From positions 1-31,850 of the forward strand of contig CAAENB010000131.1 of NCBI GenBank assembly GCA_900757235.1: DNA of 31,850 nucleotides, in the 5' to 3' direction. A program made the translations under genes and the position numbers. Within the stretch, counting starts at the first letter, position 1; each line of letters opens with the position of its first letter. Shown here piece after piece: positions 16,711 to 23,171 of this stretch. This DNA is from an uncultured Collinsella sp. (lineage in GTDB: Bacteria; Actinomycetota; Coriobacteriia; Coriobacteriales; Coriobacteriaceae). The notes under the pieces are model-generated. The model was not told the DNA's origin. It searched no databases and saw nothing but the letters and a program-made list of their open reading frames with translations.

Positions 16711-16829
16711 GGGTCGGACGGCTTAGCTTTATTCGCTACTGCGGACAGTCCTGCGCAAGACGAAGAGCACATTAAGTGCTCTTCTTTGCGTGCGGAACTT
16801 GTAGCGAACAAAGCTAAGCCGCCCGACCC
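16711..16829 (-). promoter_or_regulatory. Long palindromic 5' leader of leuS
   Basis: Arms of 29 nt (16711-16739 and 16801-16829) match at 27 positions, and the two differences become G-U pairs in one strand. The interior continues with CGCAA and GAAGAGCAC/GTGCTCTTC around an ATTA loop, so almost the whole 119 nt folds into one rod. Its base ends 13 nt before the leuS AAGGAG. An extended -10 (TGC-TATTAT, 16847-16852) would start transcription just upstream of it, so the rod should be in the leuS mRNA leader. No T-box consensus was found. It may be a leader regulator, a dsRNA-processing site or an inserted palindromic repeat. Confidence 0.6.
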
Positions 16830-16863
16830 TAAGGTTGACTCGACTGATAATAGCAAATACGAC

Positions 16864-16898
16864 AAGCGAGATGCCTGCGACTTGCAGGCATCTCGCTT
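16864..16898 (-). terminator. Strong hairpin downstream of guaB, probable terminator
   Basis: A perfect 15-bp stem (AAGCGAGATGCCTGC with GCAGGCATCTCGCTT) closes on a 5-nt loop, about 48 nt past the guaB stop. The trailing T tract is short. It separates guaB from the leuS transcription unit. Confidence 0.55.
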
Positions 16899-16946
16899 TA
16901 TCTAAATAACGTGGTTGAGGCTCAACCTTTATGTGCAGGTCTTATC

Positions 16947-18458
16947 TTATCGATACGTTACGCTCTGTTGGGAGTCCTTGACTACGACGTCGTGGGCTCC
17001 GCCTTCGACGATCGAGGTCGAGGAGACCAGGGTCAGGCGCGCCTTTTCCTGGAGCTCGGGAATCGAGAGGGCGCCGCAGTTGCACATCGTGGACTTGACC
17101 TTGTAGAGCGTGCCGCCCACGCCGTCCTTGAGGGAGCCGGCGTAGGGAACGTAGGAGTCGACGCCCTCGACGAAGCTGAGCTTCGCGGCGCCGCCCAGGT
17201 CGTAGCGCTGCCAGTTGCGGGCACGCGCAGAACCCTCGCCCCAGTACTCCTTCATGTACTGGCCGTTGACGTTGACGCGCTCGGTCGGGCTCTCGTCAAA
17301 GCGGGCGAAGTAGCGGCCCAGCATCATAAAGTCGGCGCCCATGGCAAGGGCGAGCGTCATGTGGTAGTCGTAGACGATGCCGCCGTCGGAGCACACGGGC
17401 ACGTAGACACCGGTCTCCTCGTAGTACTCGTCACGGGCGCGGCAGACGTCGATCAGCGCGGTGGCCTGGCCACGGCCGATGCCCTTGGTCTCGCGGGTGA
17501 TGCAAATGGAACCGCCGCCGATACCGACCTTGATGAAGTCGGCCCCGCAGTCGGCCAAGAAGCGGAAGCCCTCGGCGTCGACGACGTTACCGGCACCGAC
17601 CTTGACGTCCTCGCCGTAGTTGGCGCGGATCCACTCGATGGTGCGCTTCTGCCACTCGCTGAAGCCCTCGGAAGAATCGATGCACAGGACATCGGCACCG
17701 GCCTCGATGAGCAGCGGCACGCGCTCGGCATAGTCGCGGGTATTGATACCGGCGCCGACCATATAGCGCTTGTCGTTATCGAGCAGCTCGTTGGGGTTGG
17801 TCTTGTGGCTGTCGTAGTCCTTGCGGAAGACGATGCCCATAAGGTGATCGTTGTCGTCGACGATAGGTAGGGCGTTGAGCTTGTTGTCCCAGATGACGTC
17901 GTTGGCAACCTTGAGGCTGATGTTCTTGTCGCCCACGATGAGCTGCTCGCGCGGGGTCATGAACTCGGAGACCTTCTTCTGGTGGTCATCGCGGCTGGGG
18001 CGATAGTCACGGCTGGTGACGATACCCAGGAGCTTGCCCTTGGGAGTGCCGTCGTCGGTTACCGGCATGGTGGAGTGACCGGTCTTCTCCTTGAGCTCGA
18101 TGACCTGCTCCATGGTCATGTCGGGGGTCAGCGTGGAATCGGACTGAACGAAACCAGCCTTGTGATCCTTAACGGCCTTAACCATAGCAGCCTCGGACTC
18201 GGGGGTCTGAGAACCGTAAATGAAGGACAGGCCACCCTCGGTAGCGAGCGCGACGCCCATGTCGACGCCCGAGACGGACTGCATGATGGCGGAAACCATG
18301 GGGATGTTCAGGGTGATTGCCGGCTTCTCACCGCGCTTGAAGCGGGTTAGCGGCGTCTTAAGAGAGACGTTGTTGGGGATGCACTGCGAGGACGAGTAAC
18401 CAGGAACCAGCAGATACTCCGAAAACGTGTGGGACTCACCGGGAAAGAACGTAGCCAT
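16947..18458 (-). CDS. guaB: IMP dehydrogenase
   Basis: This 503-residue enzyme oxidises IMP to XMP with NAD, the committed step of GMP synthesis. The catalytic loop is visible as GIGGGSICITRETKGIGRG, with the active-site Cys near residue 319. Other conserved blocks are IDSSEGFSEWQ, GAGNVVDAEGFRFL and CSDGGIVYDYHM, followed by MLGRYFARFDESP. Two CBS domains (about residues 95-225; STMPVTDDG and ALPIVDDNDHLMGIV) are inserted in the barrel, as usual. The start has AAAGGAGAAAC directly before the ATG. It is monocistronic or first in a unit ending at the 16864-16898 hairpin. The residues around the catalytic Cys depart from the E. coli type and resemble a divergent IMPDH subgroup. Confidence 0.95.
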   Translation of the reverse strand: MATFFPGESHTFSEYLLVPGYSSSQCIPNNVSLKTPLTRFKRGEKPAITLNIPMVSAIMQSVSGVDMGVALATEGGLSFIYGSQTPESEAAMVKAVKDHKAGFVQSDSTLTPDMTMEQVIELKEKTGHSTMPVTDDGTPKGKLLGIVTSRDYRPSRDDHQKKVSEFMTPREQLIVGDKNISLKVANDVIWDNKLNALPIVDDNDHLMGIVFRKDYDSHKTNPNELLDNDKRYMVGAGINTRDYAERVPLLIEAGADVLCIDSSEGFSEWQKRTIEWIRANYGEDVKVGAGNVVDAEGFRFLADCGADFIKVGIGGGSICITRETKGIGRGQATALIDVCRARDEYYEETGVYVPVCSDGGIVYDYHMTLALAMGADFMMLGRYFARFDESPTERVNVNGQYMKEYWGEGSARARNWQRYDLGGAAKLSFVEGVDSYVPYAGSLKDGVGGTLYKVKSTMCNCGALSIPELQEKARLTLVSSTSIVEGGAHDVVVKDSQQSVTYR

Positions 18459-18651
18459 GTTTCTCCTTTTTCCATGCGACCGGTCGGCTGCAGGCCTCGT
18501 AGGACCCAGCCCAACCTTGGGCGCCCAATACTGGGGAAGTATCTTAACGCACTTTGACTGCTACAATGCATGATTTAAGAAGAGCACACGAGGGTTTGAC
18601 GCAGGCTTTGCGTTTGCCCAGCAAACACTTTCGCGGGGAGACGTGGAGCGT

Positions 18652-18999
18652 ATGAAGTACAAGACGACGGCAAAGTTGGTCATTCAAGCGTGCGACAAAG
18701 ACCTACCGGGCGTGTTCGGCCACGGCTGCGTCTTGCTGCTGCAGGGTATTGCCCACGAACACTCGCTCAACCGTGCCGCCAAGAGCATGGGCATGGCGTA
18801 TTCCAAGGCCTGGCGCATCGTAAACGAGGCCGAAGGCCAGCTGGGCTGCAAGCTCATCGAGCGCGACGGAGCCCGCGGATCATCGCTCACCCCCGCCGGC
18901 GAGCGCGCCATAGCGGCCTACGAGGAGCTGCAGGCCGACATCAACAACGTCATCGCCACCAAAGCCAACGACCTCATCGCCAGCATCAATGCAGAGTAG
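18652..18999 (+). CDS. ModE-like N-terminal winged helix DNA-binding protein
   Basis: This is a short protein of 115 residues made only of a LysR/ModE-type winged helix. The signature is GHGCVLLLQGIAHEHSLNRAAKSMGMAYSKAWRIVNEAE, followed by the wing with LIERDGARGSSLTPAGERAIAAY. It lacks the molybdate-binding MOP domains of E. coli ModE, so it belongs to the stand-alone ModE-N group, often linked to molybdate or metal-cofactor genes. No such genes are nearby, so the regulon cannot be inferred. The ATG at 18652 is preferred, though a GTG at 18643 is possible; GGGGAG lies 11 nt before the ATG. It is divergent from guaB and is the first plus-strand gene of the window. Confidence 0.8.
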   Translation: MKYKTTAKLVIQACDKDLPGVFGHGCVLLLQGIAHEHSLNRAAKSMGMAYSKAWRIVNEAEGQLGCKLIERDGARGSSLTPAGERAIAAYEELQADINNVIATKANDLIASINAE

Positions 19000-19054
19000 T
19001 CCTTTTGGGACTGAATTGTTGTCCACCGTGCCCTCGGATTGAGGCTCGTGCCAC

Positions 19055-19203
19055 AAAACGGGCCCATCTACTACGTTTAGCTGAATACCCTCGACCATAC
19101 CGGACATTATGAAAATAAAACCGCTGGTAGACAGCTTGGCAATTTTCGAAATAGGCGGGTATGGTCGACCCCTATGGCTTAAACGTAGTAAATAGGCCGT
19201 TTT
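19055..19203. mobile_element. MITE-like palindromic element
   Basis: The ends, AAAACGGGCC (19055) and GGCCGTTTT (19203), are inverted. Inside them perfect arms TACTACGTTTA/TAAACGTAGTA (19069-19079, 19180-19190) and CGACCATACC/GGTATGGTCG (19092-19101, 19158-19167) are nested in register. The 149-bp unit has no ORF and lies between two convergent genes. It fits a non-autonomous inverted-repeat element or a palindromic intergenic repeat. No target duplication is evident. Confidence 0.5.
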
Positions 19204-19224
19204 CGTGACACACACCCCGATTAG

Positions 19225-20217
19225 TTACTTTCGGAGCGCGTTGTCCAGGGTGGACGCTACAACCAGGGGGTCGTCGGTACCGGCGAAGAGGCGAATGGTG
19301 CTCCCCTGCTTGCCGCGCGGAGCAGAGAGTCGCGTCGTTGCGCCGCCGGCGGGCGATGTGCGAAACTCCCCCGGCAAAGCATCGAACAAATCGCCCGCAC
19401 TGCGCTCGATAAGGTCAAACTCAACTGCCGGACCAAAGCCGTGCTCGAGGATTCCAGTTGCAACCGCATGGTCGGGATGCGAGCTCAGTCCAGGATAGCG
19501 CACGGCGTGCACCATCTCATTGGCAGCCAAGTACTCGGCCAGCGCACGTGCGCGGTCGAAATGTGCCTGCATGCGGGCATCGAGCGAGTCCAGCCCGCGC
19601 TCCAGCACACCGGCCTCATCAGCAGGCAAATCAAGTTTGACCAAGCCACGGCCCTCAAGCAGAGCATGCGCGCACTCGGCAGCAGCATCCACACGATGGC
19701 GCTTGAGCTGCGAGCGCGCGACCGATATGGCAACCAACTTGTGCGGAGCCTCACCGGCGCACACGCGGTCAAGTGCCTCGAGCGACAGCACGGCACCCAA
19801 GCGCAACGGATCGCACCCAAAGACACCAGCCACGGTGTTATCCACCACGAGCAGCGCATGAGCCTCACGCGCGGCACGTCCTAACGCGCGCAGATCGGGC
19901 ACGCGCAATCCAAACCCGCCAATAGAGTTGACGAACCACCACAGGTGCGGCCCCTCGACCTCAAACGAAGCATCAAAGCCCTCGGACGCAGCAGTAAACG
20001 CCGCAACCGACGGCTCCTCCACCATAGCCACGTCGCAGCACTCAAAGCCGCGCGCAAACGCATCGGCAAAGTCATCGGCAAACGCAACCAGGCGATCGCC
20101 GGGACGTACAATCCCCAACAGAGACAGCGCCGCCGGCACATGCGGCGCTGCAGCAAGACGCGCCTCACGCGCGCCGGCCCTTGCAGCCCAGGCCTCTTCT
20201 AGCTGCTGTACGTCCAC
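19225..20217 (-). CDS. Cys/Met-metabolism PLP-enzyme family homologue, probably without catalytic lysine
   Basis: The 330-residue protein aligns by eye with cystathionine gamma-synthase/lyase-type enzymes: HLWWFVNSIGGFGLRVPDL for the substrate loop, then LLVVDNTVAGVFGCDPLRLGA (the DNTFATP region), YPGLSSHPDHAVA, and the C-terminal TTRLSAPRG..STIRLFAG. In the family the Schiff-base lysine follows as SATKYLGGH about 25 residues after DNT; here that stretch reads LSLEALDRVCAGEAP and has no lysine at that position. It may have lost PLP catalysis or taken another role. The GTG at 20217 is chosen (AGGGA 9 nt upstream); longer starts run into the terminator at 20240-20276. Fold assignment is good; function is uncertain. 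Confidence 0.7.
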   Translation of the reverse strand: MDVQQLEEAWAARAGAREARLAAAPHVPAALSLLGIVRPGDRLVAFADDFADAFARGFECCDVAMVEEPSVAAFTAASEGFDASFEVEGPHLWWFVNSIGGFGLRVPDLRALGRAAREAHALLVVDNTVAGVFGCDPLRLGAVLSLEALDRVCAGEAPHKLVAISVARSQLKRHRVDAAAECAHALLEGRGLVKLDLPADEAGVLERGLDSLDARMQAHFDRARALAEYLAANEMVHAVRYPGLSSHPDHAVATGILEHGFGPAVEFDLIERSAGDLFDALPGEFRTSPAGGATTRLSAPRGKQGSTIRLFAGTDDPLVVASTLDNALRK

Positions 20218-20239
20218 GCGGCACCGTCCCTTCATAAGC

Positions 20240-20276
20240 AAAAAACCCACGATGCGGGTGTTCCCCGCATCGTGGG
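20240..20276 (-). terminator. Rho-independent terminator after the epimerase pseudogene
   Basis: On the minus strand, CCCACGATGCGGG and CCCGCATCGTGGG form a 13-bp stem with a short loop, followed by six T residues. It ends the upstream epimerase unit. It also lies 22 nt before the start of the PLP-enzyme gene, so it could act as an attenuator for it. Confidence 0.85.
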
Positions 20277-20314
20277 CAACGGCTGCAGTATAGCGCCGAT
20301 AGGCGACGAAACGC

Positions 20315-21051
20315 CTAGATGCTGAGCGTGTGATAGGTCACGCTCGCACCCGGAGCGTCAACGGTCACGCCATAGGCCTCGGGTGGCCAAAAGCGTCTGC
20401 AACGTCGAGCATCTCAAAGTTGGCATCCCAGCTGTCAAAGATACGATGCACCAACACCGCGAGTTCCTCGGCACACAGCAGGGGAAACGGCGCATCTGCC
20501 GCACCCTGAAGCGCGACCGACCCGCCCGAGCATGCCTCGAACAACGGCATCAAAAATGGGTCGGTTAATGCCGGCGATGCGGTATACAGATACGGCACGC
20601 GCAGGACTTTGGCTTGGATGCCGTCGCGCGATGCATAGTAACGGCACAGGTCGTTGGCAGCGCGGGCGATAATGCCCTTGCCCGTCTGGGCCCCACTGGC
20701 GGCCGTGGCGTCGTCGTCACATCCGCCAGTGGTGCCCTCTGCACCCGCGGGCCCCGCAATAAACAGCAGCTGCACATTGCGTCCCATACAGGCACGAAAC
20801 ACCGAGCGCAGCAGCCCAATGTCGCCAAAAGTCACGGTATGCGGGGTGAGGTAGGTAGAAAGGTAGACCACGCGCTCAAACTCGTAGGCCTGGTCCAGGT
20901 GCTGGAGGAGCTCTTTCCACGAAGCATGGGGCGACGACTCATCGCGGCGCGCGTCCTGCGCGGCTACGACCTACACATGGTCGCCGGGGAACGCCTTGGA
21001 GCAAAAGTCATCGTCAACATATGCGGTGTTGCCAACAACCAGCACTTCCAC
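20315..21051 (-). pseudogene. NAD-dependent epimerase/dehydratase-like gene, broken
   Basis: A GTG at 21051 with GGAGG 9 nt upstream opens MEVLVVGNTAYVDDDF and continues to residue 26, where an in-frame TAG (20971-20973) interrupts it. The same frame then runs on (EFERVVYLSTYLTPHT, GKGIIARAANDLCRYYASRD, AKVLRVPYLYTASP, LCAEELAVLVHRIFDSW) as an extended short-chain dehydrogenase. Near 20385 the frame must change once more to read PEAYGVTVDAPGASVTYHTLSI up to the TAG at 20315. Two independent lesions make it a pseudogene, unless they are sequencing errors. The recognisable role would be a nucleotide-sugar or related NAD-dependent epimerase. The Rossmann GxxGxxG motif is not clear. Confidence 0.65.
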
Positions 21052-21206
21052 GGCGTTCCCCCTCCCCAAAAATCTACTTTTGCCATAGTCAAACATGCGT
21101 ATTGTACGCTGTAAAAGCGAGCCAAGGCGCCTTTAAGGCTGTTTTAAGAACTTTTTAGAGGATGTGAGAGCGGCAACTCATTCGACTTAGATTCATCGAG
21201 GAAATG

Positions 21207-21659
21207 CTATTCGCTCTGAAAAGGCACATCGCAATCTGCTGACAGCTCTGCAGGGAGAATGGCAGGCAATGTAAGCGCTCCCATGGGTGAAAGTCCAGTA
21301 ACAACCATCAAATAGCTCTTTGCATGGGCATATGCCATCGAAATAGCATTTGAAAGAAGGTAGTGACGCGCCTCGTCATCGGGAGAGTTCATTGGCATTT
21401 GCGCTGAAACCGAGATGGATACTGTAACGCCAGCGTGCATCTTCTCCTGTGCACCTTCGTCTCTGTCAAGGAGGCTGCCAATTACGCACATCTTTAGACT
21501 TGCGCGTGCATCATTACCTTTTTTCGAAAGATGGACATCTTGGTAGCTAACGTCAACTTTTAATTCCATGTTATCCGAGGGCGAATCCTCGATATGGAAA
21601 TCGGAGTCAACGACGAACAAATGAACGACTTGAATCGGAGCAATAAAATCCCCACTCAT
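21207..21659 (-). CDS. SecB-like chaperone of a toxin-antitoxin-chaperone locus
   Basis: This 150-residue protein has the beta-rich body and C-terminal helix of the SecB fold. The best evidence is the end: NAISMAYAHAKSYLMVVTG, then LSPMGALTLPAILPAEL, which corresponds to the conserved ARELISxLTxxGGFPPLxLPPInF region of SecB. Solitary SecB-like proteins beside a HigA-type antitoxin act as chaperones that protect the antitoxin from degradation (TAC systems, known from Mycobacterium). Its ATG overlaps the stop of the XRE gene by 4 nt (ATGA), with GGAGG 9 nt upstream, so the two are coupled. AT content and codon use mark the start of the acquired island. It could instead be a general accessory SecB, but the neighbours favour the TAC role. 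Confidence 0.65.
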   Translation of the reverse strand: MSGDFIAPIQVVHLFVVDSDFHIEDSPSDNMELKVDVSYQDVHLSKKGNDARASLKMCVIGSLLDRDEGAQEKMHAGVTVSISVSAQMPMNSPDDEARHYLLSNAISMAYAHAKSYLMVVTGLSPMGALTLPAILPAELSADCDVPFQSE

Positions 21660-22045
21660 GCTGCCAAACCTCCGGAAATCATCTCGAGATTCACATGCGA
21701 GGACGGACGCTCGTTCCTAAAAGACCATTGCTCTCGCACGAAATTGTTGGATGAAAGAAACGGTAGCTCTTTAGAATAGCTAACGGTAACCTTAGGAACG
21801 ATATTGATACCCAAAGCAAGCTCGAACCTAGCGATCGTCTTCAGCGTCATATTGGGCTGAGAATTCAACTGCTTCGAAAGCGACTGAAGGCTCACGCCCA
21901 TACGCTTTGCCAAATCGCTTTTGCTTAAACCCAGACGCTTCATCTCGCGATGAACAATAAACTCGATATCTAGCGCGTGTTCATAAGCGCGTGTTTCGCT
22001 GGTTTCTGTATCGGCGTAAAAATCAGATAAATCTACTTTATTCAT
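21656..22045 (-). CDS. XRE-family HTH antitoxin, HigA-like
   Basis: This 129-residue protein has a central Cro/CI helix-turn-helix: HREMKRLGLSKSDLAKRMGVS, then LQSLSKQLNSQPNMTLKTI and ARFELALGINI. This form, with N.Tl.ti after the recognition helix, is typical of HigA antitoxins. The start is placed at the ATG at 22045, which has GGAG 6 nt upstream; the frame runs slightly further. The C-terminal tail (about 45 residues) could be the chaperone-addiction segment found in TAC antitoxins, which is recognised by the SecB-like partner; that is an inference. It would repress its own promoter, perhaps through the palindrome at 22279-22308. Confidence 0.75.
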   Translation of the reverse strand: MNKVDLSDFYADTETSETRAYEHALDIEFIVHREMKRLGLSKSDLAKRMGVSLQSLSKQLNSQPNMTLKTIARFELALGINIVPKVTVSYSKELPFLSSNNFVREQWSFRNERPSSHVNLEMISGGLAA

Positions 22046-22085
22046 TGTGTTCTCCGTTTCGAAAGCCAAGTATAAAAGTCAAGGC

Positions 22086-22307
22086 TCAGATTCCAGAAGT
22101 TGACGTGCTATTCTGGCCGATCATTGTTCGAGCGGTTAATTTCCGCTTAGGGTCTGACAACATTTTCTGGAATTGAGAGTTGTCGGGAGAAGCCGTCAAT
22201 TCCCAAAACGGTCGACCCTTGAGGTCTCTATATTCGACAAGATCATATCCTTCTGCCAAAGGGCACCTCCCATTTCTAGATGAACTTAACTTATAGGTTA
22301 AGTTCAT
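22086..22307 (-). pseudogene. Decayed HigB-like toxin remnant
   Basis: A 73-codon frame lies where the toxin should be in a toxin-antitoxin-chaperone operon. It has fragments reminiscent of HigB/Gp49-type toxins: SSRNGRCPLAEG near the N-terminus, then YRDLKGRPFWELTASPDN, which corresponds to the family block K.LkGxlWELRP, and a PKRKL near the end. It seems to lack about 30 residues between the first two blocks and the RNase-active segment after WEL. The start codon lies inside a 30-bp palindrome, and no ribosome site is seen. The toxin is therefore probably inactive. The identity is weak and rests on a few motifs and on gene order. Confidence 0.35.
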
Positions 22308-22308
22308 C
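22279..22308. promoter_or_regulatory. Perfect 12-bp inverted repeat, candidate antitoxin operator
   Basis: GATGAACTTAAC (22279-22290) and GTTAAGTTCATC (22297-22308) are perfect inverted arms around TTATAG. The AT-rich dyad lies upstream of the XRE gene and is of the size expected for a dimeric HTH regulator. A weak -10-like CTATAA lies in its centre. Confidence 0.5.
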
Positions 22309-22521
22309 CATTTAAATACATATAACGAGGTCCAGACAAGATTCCTCTGCCCCAATCGATAAACAAACCAGTCGAGCTTATGCAAAATCCGGAAGTGTGC
22401 GGCATATTCTAGACACGTCAACCACACTGGATAGTGGCAACGCTTCTACCTGCGGGTTCTTTTCATGAAAAGGACGATGTGCTCGAGGGTTCCAAAATTT
22501 GCCGCATGCTTCCGTCGGGCG

Positions 22522-22653
22522 TTTCCGGAAGTGCGGTGAAAAACCGAGATCGACAGACCAGACCCCTGTTTTAGCCTTCCGCGACCTGCGGTTTTGTTGC
22601 CGAAATTCGGTTTATGCTCGGAGGTTTCCGATTTTTCCCCGCACTTCCGAAAA
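22522..22653. repeat. Imperfect inverted repeat of about 132 bp
   Basis: Arms 22522-22549 and 22626-22653 match at 23 of 28 positions after reverse complementing, with a shared core CCGCACTTCCG. The outer flanks are also partly inverted. This fits a palindromic intergenic repeat or a decayed MITE. No ORF lies between the arms. Confidence 0.4.
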
Positions 22654-22751
22654 GCACCCTTAAACCGCGCGTCCCGAAGCGGAAAACCGCCGGATATTTG
22701 TTCTCCCCAAATGAGATCCTTGTTTTGCCTGGCCGAATCTTACATCCAAAC

Positions 22752-22782
22752 AAAAAAAGAGGACCGACGCATCAACCCTCTT
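22752..22782 (-). terminator. Rho-independent terminator, minus strand
   Basis: AAGAGGG and TCCTCTT pair on the minus strand with one G-T, around a 12-nt loop, followed by a run of T. No gene was recognised just upstream of it, so it may end a small RNA or a lost gene. Confidence 0.45.
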
Positions 22783-22936
22783 CAGGTGTCGCCCGAAGGC
22801 TTCCAGCGCAATTGATTTAATTCTAATCGATATCACTTGTTTGACCACGATCACGTCAACCAGTAGAAGCCGCCCATGCTCGATCATTCCATTGCCGGGA
22901 TGGTGCTTGGCTAGTACGTCACACATTGCATACATG

Positions 22937-22975
22937 AAAAAAGGGCAACACTCTCAATTTGAAAGCGTCACCCTT
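22937..22975 (-). terminator. Rho-independent terminator downstream of the SIR2 gene
   Basis: On the minus strand AAGGGTGACGCTTTC pairs with GAGAGTGTTGCCCTT, including several G-U pairs, with a 4-nt AAAT loop and six T residues after it. It lies about 195 nt past the SIR2 stop and is the first strong terminator there. Confidence 0.6.
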
Positions 22976-23171
22976 AAAGCTCCCAAAGAGCTTTTGTATT
23001 GCAGAAAGATACTCTACACTATCTTCCCTTGATTGGCGGGTCGAAACAGACACCATTGTGATTTCAAGCAGAAAGCGTTATATTAAGTATGCATTTGCAC
23101 GTGGTGTTCGCACTATACGCTCAGATGCCATAGTTTACAAAGATGGCCTTCTTCATAGACGCTAGGTGGGA

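Larger units (their letters stand above)
22310..23171. other. Gene-free stretch with palindromes and terminators
   Basis: No convincing gene was found over about 860 bases. It contains the inverted repeat at 22522-22653 and minus-strand terminators at 22752-22782 and 22937-22975. The open frames here are short, lack ribosome sites and cross the terminators. The stretch reading DTIVISSRKRYIKYAFARG on the plus strand (about 23050-23105) looks somewhat coding-like but is not recognised. The region probably holds remnants of older insertions. Confidence 0.5.

Noticed and set aside
14088..16775. 895-codon plus-strand open frame opposite leuS
   Set aside because: It is a shadow of leuS; long antisense frames are common at this GC content.
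16689..16860. T-box riboswitch before leuS
   Set aside because: No T-box consensus or specifier-loop arrangement could be found; the leader is one long palindrome.
16689..16865. 59-codon N-terminal extension of leuS
   Set aside because: It runs through the leader palindrome, while the ATG at 16688 has an ideal ribosome site and gives the normal length.
22959..23165. Short plus-strand frame between the SIR2 gene and its terminator
   Set aside because: It has no ribosome site, no recognised family, and its start lies in the terminator stem.
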